From positions 62,001-126,000 of the IMG/VR virus record IMGVR_UViG_3300035704_000002: 64,000 nucleotides of DNA; one strand, 5' to 3'. Shown one piece after another: positions 7,389-16,761 of this stretch. The notes beneath the pieces are model-generated. The model worked only from the letters and a program-made list of their open reading frames with translations. It had not been told where the DNA came from and did not search any database. Origin of the DNA: a virus. A program made the translations under genes and the position numbers. Position 1 is the stretch's first letter. The number at the start of each line of letters is the position of its first letter.

Positions 7389-10300
7389 GTGGCGACGAAG
7401 GTAGCTCAAACCGACTGGGTGCACGCCAAGTCCGGTGGTGCCAGCTTCTCCGTTACGATCCCCACTCCCGCGACCGGTCATACATTGATCTTCACCTCGG
7501 CCGGCGGCGCTATCGCCACCCCGGCCGGCTTTACGCGCGCGCCCGACGCGCCCTACGGCGGCGGCACCCAAGATGTGAGCATCTGGTACAAAACCGCCAC
7601 CGGCCTGGAAACCCTGGTCGCGGTGACGCTCAACGGGTCCGGCGACAACGTCGGCGGCACGATCATGGAGTTCTCCGGCTCGCTGAGCTACGCCACCGGC
7701 AGCAACAACGGCACCGGTGTCAGCATCAGCTCCACCAGCGATTTTCAGGTAGCCGCCAGCGGCGCCACCGTGTCCGCACAATCTCTGGCCATCGCGGTGT
7801 TCTCCGTTGGTCAGTCCACTGCCTGGTCGCAGTCCAACCAGTGGCGGCAGATGGGGCCAGCCGGCGCGCTCGTACGGTCGGCCGGCGCCCAGGACGCCAG
7901 TGGCTTCGCCTCGATCTTCGCCGTCGGCATCGCCGACATCGACGCCAGCCACCAGTACCCGCCGCAAGCCTCCACCGGGCACTACTCGGCCACCTCGATC
8001 TACCAGGCCAGCGGTCCCGGCACCGCCTTCGCCTGTCAAGCGATCTTTACCGACACGTCCGGCGTCGCCACCGTGTCCTTCGCCAACAGCATCGTCAAGG
8101 AAAATTCGCTGCCTGGCACCGACAACGGCAACTGGATGCTGGGCACCGCCGGCACCGACGCCACTATCGCCGGATTCCCGACAACCCCTTCCGTACAGCC
8201 CGGCGGTACTGTCAACTTCAAGGTTGGTTGCGCATTCACGTTCCGCGCCGAGATATACCGACTTGGGTTCTATGGATACGACAACTTCGGTGCCCGCAAC
8301 GTGCTGGGCAATCAGGCCGGCTACCTGACCGGTACCGTCGTGAGTCAACCGACTCCAGCCGTGGACGGCACACTGGGGTCGACCTCGTGCGCGGCGTGGA
8401 CAACGAACGTCACGTGGAGCGTGCCGTCCGACGCGGTACCCGGCGTCTACTACGTGATCTTCAGACGCACCGACGCGGGCAACACCAGCAAGGCCGCCAG
8501 TACGCACTTCGTGGTTCGAGAATCCTCACCCTCGGGCAAGATGGCCATCGTCATCCCGGATCTCACCCACCACGCCTACAGCGTCTGGGGCGCCATCACC
8601 GACCACGGGGACCTCTCCACGGGCACGTGGACCGGCCGGTCGCTGTATCAGACCGGCTCGGACGGTTCCTCGTCCAACATCGCGCACCGTGCCTACGCGG
8701 TGTGCCTCGATCGGCCCTACAGCGTGCAGTCCACTCAGGAGCCGACCTACATCTTCGATTCGGAGTTCGGTTTCATCCAGTTTTGCGAGGCGCAGGGATA
8801 CAACCTCACCTACCTGTCCGACATGGATCTGGAAGGTAGCTCAACCCTACTGAACTCGGCCGCCATGGTGCTCATGGTCGGCCATCACGAATACTGGACA
8901 GCCAACATTTTCAGCGCTTTTCAAAACGCGGTCGCTGCTGGCGTCAACACGTTCGTCTACTCCGCGAACACGGCCGGGTGGCGCGTGCGGTTCGCGTCAG
9001 CGGACACCAACAAGCGCACCGCGATCTGCTACAAGGACGGCATCACCCGCGACACGAGCGCCGGCTGGAGCGGTACCGGTTATGACCCGCTCACTCCGAC
9101 CGGCACGTGGCGCGATTCCGGCGCCACCAACGGCATCGCCAACCCCGATCGGCGGCTGGACAACACCCTGACCGGTCAACGCTTCATCGGCAGCGGCCCG
9201 CTGCTCGCGCCGATGCAATTCGCCAACACCGTCAAGACCAAGCCGATCTGGCGAAATTCACCAGCGGTGCAGGCGCTGGCCAGCGGTACGCACGTCACCG
9301 ACATCAGCAACTCGATCGGCTACGAGCTGGACGCCGCCGACGGCGCGACCGGCCAGCCCTCCAACCTCGTCATCGTGGCCAGTACCAGCATCTCGGTCAC
9401 CACCGGCGCCAACGCGGCCGGCACCGTCTACACCACCTCGGCCACCCTCACCGCGACCTGGACCCTGTACCGCGACGGCACGTCCGGCGCGCTGGTGTTC
9501 AACACGGGCAACTGGCGCTCCTGGTGGTCGGCCACCCGCTGGCACGGCTCCAGCCCGGTCGGCAGCGTCAGCATCGACGTGATCAACGCGCTGCTGGCCA
9601 TCCTCTACGACCTCGGCGGCACGCCGCACACACTCACCGCGCTGGAGCCCGGCGCCGACACGACGCCCACCGACCCGGCCACCGGTGCGCCCACGGCCGG
9701 CAACGCCAACGTGGCACTGGCCTATGGCCTCACCGCCAGCAGCACCGTGCTCGGTGCCGCCACGCTATCGGCCACCGGCGCACTGACCGCGACCGCCGTG
9801 GACGTCGTATCCGCCAGCGCCGCCCTGTCCACCACCGGCGCCATCGGCGCCGCCGGCCTGGCCATCGACCTGGGCGCCACAGCACTGTCGAGCACCGGCG
9901 CCCTGGGCACCACGGGCACCCTGGGCGCGGCCGGCGCGACCACCCTCGCGGCCACGCCCGCGCTTGGCGCGGCGGCCACCAGGGGGACCGGCGCCACCGT
10001 AGTGATGAGTTCCGCGCCCGGCCTCGGCGCGGCACCCATCGAGACCGCCGTGAGCAGTGCCGCACTGAGCAGCGCGCCGGCCCTCACCGCGACCGCCACG
10101 CAGACCAGCGGCGCCAGTGCCGCACTGAGCAGCGCGCCGGCCCTCACCGCGACCGCCACCCGCACCGCGCTGGGCACCGTCACCCTGGCCACCACGCCTA
10201 CCGTCACCGCGACCGGCACCCAGACCCTGACCGGCGCCAGCGTGGTGTTGAGCGCCACGCCCGTGTTGAGCGCGGTCCCGATGGCCACGCTGGGTGCCGC

Positions 10301-11744
10301 CGCCACACTGTCCGCGATGCCGGCACTGGGTGGCACCGCCCTGGGTTCCGCATCCGGCGTGGCCGGACTGATCTGCGTGCCCACACTGACAGCGACGACC
10401 GTATACGGCGCGCACGGCACCGTGGCCCTGGCCACCACGCCCGCCGTAACGGCCGCCGCCGTGATGTTGGCCGTCGATTCGGCCGCCCTGTCAGCCGTCG
10501 GCGCCGTGTCGGCCGCCGCGTCCTACCTCGGCGCGCCGACGGCCGCCCTGTCAGCCGTCGGCGCCGTGTCGGCCGTCGCCGTCACACAGACCACGGCCAC
10601 GGCCGCACTGGCGTGCGAACCGGCCATGACCACCATCGGCACCTACGTGGCCGTGACCACGGTCGCCCTGTCCAGCACCGCGACCCTGGCCGCCGCCGTA
10701 ACCCACACCGCCGTGGCGCTGGCCGCCCTGTCCAGTGAGACCACGCTGGGCACTGTCGCCGTGAACATCCTGGCCGCGCTGACCGCGCTGGCCAGCGAGC
10801 CCGTACTGGTAGGTAGCTCGGTACTCGGCGTGGCCAACCTGGCATGTGGCCCGGTGCTGTTCGTGGATGTGTTCGGTGGCGCGTTCGTAGCCGACCTCTC
10901 GGTCACCGGCGTGCTCACGGCCAGCCCCGGCACAGTCACTACCGATGCCGCTGATCTGGCGTGTGAACCGTCGATCAGCGCCGGCACCGCGTTCCTCGTC
11001 ACCGGTGCCGCCGACCTGGCATGCACCGCCGTCCTGATCGCGGCGGCCGTCACCGTGGCGCCGGGCGTCGTCACGCTGACCAGTACGCCAGCGCTCACCG
11101 TCGCGGCCGTGCGCACCGTCAGCGCGGGCATGGTCGCGCTGAGCGCGATCGGCGTACTGGTGGCGCGCGAAACCGAGGCGTTCCTGGCCAGCGCGCCGCG
11201 CATCTCGGTGGCCGCGCTGCGCACCGTCTTCGGTGTGGTGACGCTGAGCGCCGCGCCCGCGTTGACGGCCGGTGCGTTCATCACGATGCGGACCACGGTC
11301 ACGCTGAGCGCCACGCCCACCTTGTTGATCACGTCGGTGGCAGCCATTCGCAACCAGCAAGGCGCGGCTGTCCTCCTGGTGTGCGCGCCCGCCGTCGTGT
11401 CAGCCGCGTTGCAGACGTGGGACACGCGCGTCATCCTGATGCGATCGATCGCAGTTCTGGGTGCGAACGGAACGCACCTCACGCTCGCCGCGATCGACCT
11501 TTCAGCCACCGGCACCGTGGGCGCCCACGGCCAGTGGCTGATTAACGGCATCGTGGCTCTCACCGTTGCCGCCGCGCTCACCTCGGCCGCCCAGCGCGCC
11601 GAGTTCAACCCGGTGCCGATGAGCGCGGTCGGGGTGCTGCATGCCGGCGCGCTGATCATCCGCGCGTCCTGGCCCTACCTGTTCGCCCTGATGCCGGACC
11701 GCTGGTCATTCCAGGTGCTCGAACCCCTGGGAGGGGGAGACTGA
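7389..11744 (+). CDS. Giant repeat-bearing virion protein with N,N-dimethylformamidase-like domain
   Basis: 1,451 residues from GTG 7389 (GGGGGAG upstream). Residues 1-~240 are Gly/Ser/Thr-rich beta. Residues ~250-640 resemble the large-subunit C-terminal domain of N,N-dimethylformamidase: DLTHHAYSVWG near 391, FDSEFGFIQF, and the hallmark GHHEYWT near 498. Residues ~775-1400 are low-complexity, beta-prone repeats of about 20 residues (Ala/Thr/Val/Ser, core of the type ALSSAPALTATAT). The last ~50 residues form a unique C-terminus. Location in the head genes suggests a capsid-surface fibre carrying an enzyme-like or sugar-binding domain. Catalytic activity is not shown. A spread of exact 60-bp DNA repeats suggests growth by duplication. 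Confidence 0.75.
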   Translation: MATKVAQTDWVHAKSGGASFSVTIPTPATGHTLIFTSAGGAIATPAGFTRAPDAPYGGGTQDVSIWYKTATGLETLVAVTLNGSGDNVGGTIMEFSGSLSYATGSNNGTGVSISSTSDFQVAASGATVSAQSLAIAVFSVGQSTAWSQSNQWRQMGPAGALVRSAGAQDASGFASIFAVGIADIDASHQYPPQASTGHYSATSIYQASGPGTAFACQAIFTDTSGVATVSFANSIVKENSLPGTDNGNWMLGTAGTDATIAGFPTTPSVQPGGTVNFKVGCAFTFRAEIYRLGFYGYDNFGARNVLGNQAGYLTGTVVSQPTPAVDGTLGSTSCAAWTTNVTWSVPSDAVPGVYYVIFRRTDAGNTSKAASTHFVVRESSPSGKMAIVIPDLTHHAYSVWGAITDHGDLSTGTWTGRSLYQTGSDGSSSNIAHRAYAVCLDRPYSVQSTQEPTYIFDSEFGFIQFCEAQGYNLTYLSDMDLEGSSTLLNSAAMVLMVGHHEYWTANIFSAFQNAVAAGVNTFVYSANTAGWRVRFASADTNKRTAICYKDGITRDTSAGWSGTGYDPLTPTGTWRDSGATNGIANPDRRLDNTLTGQRFIGSGPLLAPMQFANTVKTKPIWRNSPAVQALASGTHVTDISNSIGYELDAADGATGQPSNLVIVASTSISVTTGANAAGTVYTTSATLTATWTLYRDGTSGALVFNTGNWRSWWSATRWHGSSPVGSVSIDVINALLAILYDLGGTPHTLTALEPGADTTPTDPATGAPTAGNANVALAYGLTASSTVLGAATLSATGALTATAVDVVSASAALSTTGAIGAAGLAIDLGATALSSTGALGTTGTLGAAGATTLAATPALGAAATRGTGATVVMSSAPGLGAAPIETAVSSAALSSAPALTATATQTSGASAALSSAPALTATATRTALGTVTLATTPTVTATGTQTLTGASVVLSATPVLSAVPMATLGAAATLSAMPALGGTALGSASGVAGLICVPTLTATTVYGAHGTVALATTPAVTAAAVMLAVDSAALSAVGAVSAAASYLGAPTAALSAVGAVSAVAVTQTTATAALACEPAMTTIGTYVAVTTVALSSTATLAAAVTHTAVALAALSSETTLGTVAVNILAALTALASEPVLVGSSVLGVANLACGPVLFVDVFGGAFVADLSVTGVLTASPGTVTTDAADLACEPSISAGTAFLVTGAADLACTAVLIAAAVTVAPGVVTLTSTPALTVAAVRTVSAGMVALSAIGVLVARETEAFLASAPRISVAALRTVFGVVTLSAAPALTAGAFITMRTTVTLSATPTLLITSVAAIRNQQGAAVLLVCAPAVVSAALQTWDTRVILMRSIAVLGANGTHLTLAAIDLSATGTVGAHGQWLINGIVALTVAAALTSAAQRAEFNPVPMSAVGVLHAGALIIRASWPYLFALMPDRWSFQVLEPLGGGD
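9724..11560 (+). repeat. Tandem 60-bp (20-residue) coding repeats
   Basis: About thirty diverged units encode the Ala/Thr-rich shaft. Period 60 is explicit where copies are still identical: AGTGCCGCACTGAGCAGCGC occurs at 10056 and again at 10116, and CTGTCAGCCGTCGGCGCCGT at 10488 and 10548. Other units have drifted at the DNA level but keep the protein pattern. Confidence 0.75.
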
Positions 11745-11745
11745 T

Positions 11746-12045
11746 ATGCGCCGAATCGCCGCTGCATCCCTGCGATACCTCGACGTCGGCGCCACCGTGC
11801 CCCCCGATGCCAACCCGAGTGTCGATCTGGTCGAGTTCGCGTTCATCCCCACTGACGACGACCCCGTCAGCGGCGACTGGATGACCGGCACCTGGTTCAC
11901 CACGGCCACCCGACTCGTGGCCCGCATCCTGATCGGACCCGGCGGTGTGGTCACTCTGACGCCCAACGTGTACCGCGTGTGGGTACGGGTGAGCGCCACG
12001 CCCGAGCGCGTGGTAGCCGAGGCCGGTCGGATGCAGGTGTACTGA
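11746..12045 (+). CDS. Small beta-rich head protein, hypothetical
   Basis: 99 residues, start 1 base after the previous stop, with GGGAGGGGGAG just upstream. The composition is beta-type (VDLVEFAFIPTDDDP, WFTTATRLVARILIGPGG, YRVWVRVSATPE), consistent with an Ig-like or decoration domain. Tight linkage to the giant fibre protein suggests it assembles with it. No family recognised. Confidence 0.65.
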   Translation: MRRIAAASLRYLDVGATVPPDANPSVDLVEFAFIPTDDDPVSGDWMTGTWFTTATRLVARILIGPGGVVTLTPNVYRVWVRVSATPERVVAEAGRMQVY

Positions 12046-12103
12046 CCCCGGCTGGCTCGTGCCTGCCGCCCACTCGTCGTCCGGTCGGTCATACTCCCTG
12101 GCC

Positions 12104-12724
12104 ATGGCCATCGTGGACTCAGCACGCCTGAACCGGTTCCTGTCCAACCCGGCATGGCGTACCGATCAGTACGAGGAGGCCGACGAACTGCTGGAGGAGA
12201 TGGAGCAGGAGCTGGGCAACGCGCTGGGCACGTTCATCACACCGGTGCGCTACACCGAAACGGTGACCGTGTTGCAAACCGGACTGCTGGCCACCGCGCA
12301 CCCCGTCAGCGTGGTGAACAGCTTGGACGGCGTCGCGGTGATCAGCAACGTGCTGCCCACCTCGTGGATGCTGTTGCCACCACCGGAGTCCCGGTTGCGC
12401 TGGGTTGATCCAGGCAACTTTCCGCCGATGACGCCGCCCACCTTTGACCTGATGACCGGCTGGTCGCCAATCGGCAAGGTGCCGCGCGTGGCAGGTGTCG
12501 GCGCCATGGCCATCGACTACCTGGCCGGCTGGGGCAATCAGCCCGCCATCCGCAAGGCGCTGCTGGTCAAGGCCGGCATTCTGTTCCAGAACCGGCACGA
12601 CGACACGGTGATCGCTCGCAATCTGGACGCCCAGCAGCCACCACCACTGCCCACCGAGACCTGGACGGCCGCCGAACTGGCGCCGCTCCAGGTCTACCGC
12701 AACAACGTGGCGTCCTGGAAGTGA
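12104..12724 (+). CDS. Head-tail connector (gp6-like adaptor)
   Basis: 206 residues from ATG 12104, chosen because TACTCC sits 6 bp upstream, the spacing seen at other leaderless genes here. The N-terminal helix pair (SARLNRFLSNPAWRTDQYEE with DELLEEMEQELGNALGTFI) and mixed alpha/beta core fit the HK97 gp6 / SPP1 gp15 connector class, and the gene order (connector, gpG-like, terminator, sheath) supports it. It would bind under the portal ring. Confidence 0.65.
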   Translation: MAIVDSARLNRFLSNPAWRTDQYEEADELLEEMEQELGNALGTFITPVRYTETVTVLQTGLLATAHPVSVVNSLDGVAVISNVLPTSWMLLPPPESRLRWVDPGNFPPMTPPTFDLMTGWSPIGKVPRVAGVGAMAIDYLAGWGNQPAIRKALLVKAGILFQNRHDDTVIARNLDAQQPPPLPTETWTAAELAPLQVYRNNVASWK

Positions 12725-12728
12725 CGCG

Positions 12729-13211
12729 ATGAGTTCAGCGGTGAAGATCGACGGACGCTCGCTCACCCAGGTGCGCCGCAAGATCCACGACATGCGCACT
12801 CGCACGGACAACCTGATGGCCGCGTGGGAGACGTTCCTGGACTGGTTCGCCAACCAGAACCGACTCCAGTTCGGTTCACGCGGCGAACGGTGGCGTGACC
12901 TGTGGCCCGAACTGGCACCCTCGACTCTGATCGACAAACGCCGAGAAGGCTTCTACACCGACATTCTCGTGCGCACCTCGGACCTGTTGCGCTCCCTATC
13001 GGACCGTCCGTTGAACATCGAAATGGTGTTGCCACACGAAGTTCAGGCCGGCACCCGCGTCAGCTACGCGAAGTACCACCAGTACGGAACGCGCTTCATG
13101 CCGCGCCGCCGACTGTTCGACGCGGCCGAGATCGAACGTGAGGGCGCGCTGTCCAGTGTCATCGGTTCCTGGATCGCCACCGGTCGCCCCGTTGTGCGGA
13201 GCGGCAAATGA
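12729..13211 (+). CDS. Virion morphogenesis protein (Mu gpG / P2 gpS-like)
   Basis: 160 residues. The C-terminal part carries the family signature HPY-type motif seen here as YAKYHQYGTRFMPRRRLFD (about 116-134), typical of phage tail-completion/virion morphogenesis proteins. The N-terminus is helical and Trp-rich (WRDLWPELAPSTL). It stabilises the head-tail joining region. The next gene overlaps by ATGA. Confidence 0.8.
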   Translation: MSSAVKIDGRSLTQVRRKIHDMRTRTDNLMAAWETFLDWFANQNRLQFGSRGERWRDLWPELAPSTLIDKRREGFYTDILVRTSDLLRSLSDRPLNIEMVLPHEVQAGTRVSYAKYHQYGTRFMPRRRLFDAAEIEREGALSSVIGSWIATGRPVVRSGK

Positions 13212-13834
13212 GGGGCGCCGACGAGATGCGCGACCGGCTGGTCACGCTGGTCCAGCAAGCCGCGCCGCCCAAGATCGCGCTGTTGCGGCAGGCGTGGGAC
13301 TACACAACCGAACAACTGCCCGACATCGACCTGGTGTCCTCTGGCGAAACTGTGGAGAACGTGCTGAACGCGGCGGTTGCCAGCAACACCGTCATCGTGA
13401 TCAACCCCCGACTGCTCACCACCGACCAGGTGGACATCGACCCCTACGGCCAACCCGTCTACAACTGCCGGTACTCGTGCCGGATCTACGTGTGGGCCTA
13501 CGGCGAGAACTGGGACAAGGCCAAGACCGCGCGCGACCACCTGGCCGTGGTGGTGCGACTGTGCCTGCTGGAATGGCCCAACCTCACGTACAACATGATC
13601 GGCAACACGAACTTCAGGCTGCACCGCAACACCTACACCGAGGAATTCGGCGAGCCGCACCGCATCACCAACCGGGCCGGTGGCCGCGTCTGGGCGCCCG
13701 CCCTGCTGTCGGTGGACGTCGACCGCGAAGACGACATGCACGACGGCTCACTGCACCCACCGCTGGGCACCGCGCACACCCTGACCCCGGCCGCCCAGAA
13801 CGTCGGACCGGACCAGCCACTACCTGGAGCGTGA
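13208..13834 (+). CDS. Tail terminator-like protein
   Basis: 208 residues, ATGA overlap with the gpG-like gene. Mixed alpha/beta with a long strand region (YNCRYSCRIYVWAYGENWDKA) as in tail terminator/completion proteins (gpU/gp17-like). Assignment rests mainly on position between the morphogenesis protein and the sheath. It would cap the tail tube. Confidence 0.55.
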   Translation: MRGADEMRDRLVTLVQQAAPPKIALLRQAWDYTTEQLPDIDLVSSGETVENVLNAAVASNTVIVINPRLLTTDQVDIDPYGQPVYNCRYSCRIYVWAYGENWDKAKTARDHLAVVVRLCLLEWPNLTYNMIGNTNFRLHRNTYTEEFGEPHRITNRAGGRVWAPALLSVDVDREDDMHDGSLHPPLGTAHTLTPAAQNVGPDQPLPGA

Positions 13835-13836
13835 CC

Positions 13837-14085
13837 ATGATTCTGGTGAACCCCACCAACGGCCCCCTGGTCTTCACCGACGACGCGCGCACGATCGGGG
13901 CCGGCGAGCGGCTGAGCGACGTGCAACCCGACGACACCACCCGGACCGGGCTGGCGCGCGGCTACCTCGTGGAGGTCACACCCGAACAAGCGCGGATCGC
14001 CGAGGACACGAGCGCGGGCGCACCGGAACCCGGTGGCGAGCCGGCCGCCGCGCCGGGCGTGGCTGACCCGAAACCCGCTGGCTGA
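13837..14085 (+). CDS. Small protein with disordered tail, hypothetical
   Basis: 82 residues from ATG 13837 (GGAG at 13826-13829). The first ~50 residues form a short beta domain (ILVNPTNGPLVFTDDARTI); the last ~30 are Pro/Ala/Gly-rich. Small proteins of this type precede sheath genes in several phages. Function unknown. Confidence 0.6.
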   Translation: MILVNPTNGPLVFTDDARTIGAGERLSDVQPDDTTRTGLARGYLVEVTPEQARIAEDTSAGAPEPGGEPAAAPGVADPKPAG

Positions 14086-14133
14086 AGTGCCATGATTCCC
14101 GCGACCTGAGCTGACAGGCGCGAGGAGGATTCA

Positions 14134-15597
14134 ATGCCGGGTGTGGTCGTCACCACCGGTGCCGTGGCCGGACCGTCCGCCCCCACACGTGCACCCTCGT
14201 CCCAATTCTTCTGCGTCGGTCTCGCCGAACGCGGTCCCACGGGCAAGGCACTACTGGTCAACTCGTTGGCCGACTTCAACGCCGCCTACGGTGGTCAGAC
14301 CAGCTACGGCGCCCTGTACGACGCGCTGACCACCTATTTTCAGGAAGGTGGCAGCCGCGCCTACGTGGCGCGCGTCGTCGGGCCGTCCGCCACCACCGGC
14401 ACCCTGGCCGGCGGCCTGCTGGACGGGGCGTCCAGTCCGGTCGCCACGCTCAACGTCTCGGCCGCCAACCCCGGCTCGTGGTCCTCGAACGTGTCGGTTC
14501 AGGTTTTGGCGGGCTCCAGTGCCAGCACCTTCCGGCTCCAGGTCTTCTACTCGGGCGTGCTGACCGAGGACTACACCAACCTGGGCAGTCCCCAGGAAGC
14601 CGTCTCCAAGGTCAACTCGCGGTCGGTCTACATCATGTTGGCCGACGCCGGCTCACCCACCGCCGCGCCCGCCAACAACCCGGCGCCCACCGGTTCGCCC
14701 GGCACGCTCTCGGCCGGCGCGGACGACCGCAGTCACGTCGTCACCCAGACCTACCTCAGCGCGTTGAGCCTGTTCCCTGTCGACTTCGGCGATGGCGCCG
14801 TGGCCATCCCCGGTGCCGGTAGCTCGGTGCACGCCGGCCTGATCGGCCATGCCGATGCCTACAACCGGATCGCACTGCTGGCCGCCGAACGTGGTGCGGA
14901 CAAGAACACGCTGATCGGCTACGCCTCCAACCTCAACGCCAAGCGCGCCGGCCTGTTCGCTCCGTGGGTACAGGTGCCTGATGGATTCGGCGGCACCAAG
15001 GCCATCAGTCCGGAGGCTTTCGTCGCGGCGGCCCGCTCCAAGGCACACAACCAGGCCGGCCCATGGAAGGCGGCGGCCGGCGGCATCAGTACGGCCATCT
15101 ACGTGGTCGCGCCCGACCAGGTCTTCACCGTCACCGATTCCAACGACCTGGACTCAGCCAAGGTCGACGTCATCCGAACCATCGCGGGAACCGTCCGACT
15201 CTACGGCTGGCGGTCGCTGTCGGCCGACTTCGACAATTGGGCGTACCTGACCGGCGCCGATACGGTCAACCGCTACGTCACCGAGGCCACGGTGCAGCTC
15301 GAACAGTACGTGTTCGGCGTCATCGACTCCTCCGGCCACCTGCTGGCCACCATCAAGGGCACGCTGGTCGGCATCGCGAAACCCATGGCGGACGCCAACG
15401 GTCTGTTCGCGGCCTACGACCCGACGACCGGCGCGCTGATCGATCCCGGCTACGCGGTCGACACCGGGAGCACGCTCAACACCGTGGCCAGCCTGGCGCT
15501 GAACCAGGTGCTGGCCACCGTCTCGCTGCGCGTATCGCCCACCGGCGCCACGGTCAGCCTGTCCGTCACCAAGGCCGGCGTGACCGCCGCACTGTAA
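14134..15597 (+). CDS. Tail sheath protein
   Basis: 487 residues. N-terminal PGVVVTTGAVAGPSAPTRAPS followed by FFCVGLAERGPTGKA is the sheath start pattern, and ALYDALTTYFQEGGSRAYVARVVG (about 55-78) is the classic sheath motif. The C-terminal region includes LYGWRSLSADFDNWAYLTGADTVNRY and a TLVGIAKPMADANGLFAAYD-like domain IV. It forms the contractile outer tube and proves a myovirus-type tail. A GAGGAGG ribosome site lies before ATG 14134. Confidence 0.95.
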   Translation: MPGVVVTTGAVAGPSAPTRAPSSQFFCVGLAERGPTGKALLVNSLADFNAAYGGQTSYGALYDALTTYFQEGGSRAYVARVVGPSATTGTLAGGLLDGASSPVATLNVSAANPGSWSSNVSVQVLAGSSASTFRLQVFYSGVLTEDYTNLGSPQEAVSKVNSRSVYIMLADAGSPTAAPANNPAPTGSPGTLSAGADDRSHVVTQTYLSALSLFPVDFGDGAVAIPGAGSSVHAGLIGHADAYNRIALLAAERGADKNTLIGYASNLNAKRAGLFAPWVQVPDGFGGTKAISPEAFVAAARSKAHNQAGPWKAAAGGISTAIYVVAPDQVFTVTDSNDLDSAKVDVIRTIAGTVRLYGWRSLSADFDNWAYLTGADTVNRYVTEATVQLEQYVFGVIDSSGHLLATIKGTLVGIAKPMADANGLFAAYDPTTGALIDPGYAVDTGSTLNTVASLALNQVLATVSLRVSPTGATVSLSVTKAGVTAAL

Positions 15598-15612
15598 CTG
15601 GGAGGTACTGCA

Positions 15613-16020
15613 ATGAAAGCGGCAAAGCGCCAATTCCTCGTCAAGATCGACGGCATCGACGGGTACTGGTCGAAAAAGACGGGCGCGGAACTGAAGTCCG
15701 CCACCGCCAAGGTCTACGACGGCGGCAGTCTCGTACCCGACGTGATCGCCGCGCCGGCTGAAGTGGCCGACGTCGTCCTGACCCGGCCGTTCGACCCCGA
15801 TCGAGACCAGTCCGTGGTGAACCTGCTCAAGCGGCGTGTGGGCCAGTGGACCACCACGATCTCCATCACCCCCACCGAGGCCGATCTCTCCACGATCGCC
15901 GTGGCCGGAGACACCTACCCGAACGCGCTACTGGTCGCGATCATGCCGCCCGAAGTGGACGCTTCCTCGGGCGAGTCGGCCGAACTGGTACTCACCTTCT
16001 CGGTCGGGTCCGTGGCCTGA
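15613..16020 (+). CDS. Tail tube protein
   Basis: 135 residues, 15 bases after the sheath stop, GGAGG upstream. Small beta-rich protein (FLVKIDGIDGYWSKKTG, VVNLLKRRVGQWTTTISITPT, ELVLTFSVGSV) with the size and position of a contractile-tail tube subunit (T4 gp19 / P2 FII fold). A cluster of hairpins follows. Confidence 0.85.
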   Translation: MKAAKRQFLVKIDGIDGYWSKKTGAELKSATAKVYDGGSLVPDVIAAPAEVADVVLTRPFDPDRDQSVVNLLKRRVGQWTTTISITPTEADLSTIAVAGDTYPNALLVAIMPPEVDASSGESAELVLTFSVGSVA

Positions 16021-16030
16021 TCACGATCAT

Positions 16031-16072
16031 CCGGCACCGGATACCGCGTACAGGCGCGGCGCCCGGTGCCGG
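16031..16072 (+). terminator. Hairpin after the tail tube gene
   Basis: CCGGCACCGG (16031-16040) pairs perfectly with CCGGTGCCGG (16063-16072), with an inner CCGCG/CGCGG stem. It lies 11 bases after the tube stop; no U-tract. Confidence 0.6.
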
Positions 16073-16100
16073 AGTTGTTCTCGCCCCGTCGGATGCGTGC

Positions 16101-16153
16101 GGGCTGGACACGGGGCTCGGGGCGTCCTCCCAGACACGCGCCGTGTCCGGCCC
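16101..16153 (+). terminator. Second hairpin before the tail chaperone gene
   Basis: GGGCTGGACACGG (16101-16113) pairs with CCGTGTCCGGCCC (16141-16153), 12 Watson-Crick pairs plus one U-G. Two strong hairpins in tandem between tube and chaperone genes probably set the relative levels of their mRNAs. Confidence 0.5.
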
Positions 16154-16197
16154 GGACGTCTCCGGCGTCCACAGTCGATAGTCCACTGGGAGGACAC

Positions 16198-16761
16198 ATG
16201 CCAACCTTCGACGGCTCCCACCCGTCCGGGAGTCACGCCGGGCTCCTGACCGATCCGTCCGAACGGGACGCGGCCCCGTTCGACGCCTTGGCGGCACTGC
16301 GTGAACAGTTGGAGGAGCGCGCCGAGCAGACCGAGCGCACCTGTTATGTCGACATCCCCGGCCTGGGCTGGCGGCTGGTGTGCTCACTGGATTTCCCCTA
16401 CAGCCAGTACGCGCGATGGCAGAAGGCCAGTCTGCCGGTCAACCAGCGCAACCGCTCGCGCGGCCCCAACCTGCTGGACCTGGATCAGGCCATGCTGTCG
16501 CGGTTCGTGCTGCTGGGCACGTGCCAGGGCGTCGAATACCGCAACAGCACCGACGAGTGGGTGTCCGTCGCGGACGGCCAGGGCAACCCGATCAAGCCCG
16601 ACGGCGAGGAGATGATGGCGCGTTTCGGTGAGGTCGACCCCGGCGTATTCCTGCGCAAGCTGTTCGGCGGCGACGCCGCCGTGATGCGGGCCGGCGAGGT
16701 TGTCATGCGCGCGGCCGGCTGGATGGAGGCCGACGACCCGGACGCGGACCCTACGGTCTGA
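16198..16761 (+). CDS. Tail assembly chaperone, upstream frame
   Basis: 187 residues from ATG 16198 (GGGAGG upstream). Size, acidic nature and place between tube and tape measure match the first chaperone frame (lambda gpG-like; PTFDGSHPSG to DDPDADPTV). The fold contains a central helical part (PNLLDLDQAMLSRFVLLGT). Chaperones of this class bind the tape measure during tail assembly and are usually extended by a programmed frameshift. Confidence 0.75.
   Translation: MPTFDGSHPSGSHAGLLTDPSERDAAPFDALAALREQLEERAEQTERTCYVDIPGLGWRLVCSLDFPYSQYARWQKASLPVNQRNRSRGPNLLDLDQAMLSRFVLLGTCQGVEYRNSTDEWVSVADGQGNPIKPDGEEMMARFGEVDPGVFLRKLFGGDAAVMRAGEVVMRAAGWMEADDPDADPTV

Noticed and set aside
7122-8507. 461-codon open frame on the - strand
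   Set aside because: Gly/Arg/His-rich shadow opposite the dimethylformamidase-like domain of the giant virion protein.
9107-10738. 543-codon open frame on the + strand in a second frame
   Set aside because: Arg/His-rich composition and phase with the 60-bp repeats show it to be a shadow of the repeat shaft.
9724-11560. Regular 60-bp repeats resembling a CRISPR array
   Set aside because: Repeats are contiguous, coding and diverged, with no spacers; they encode a protein shaft.
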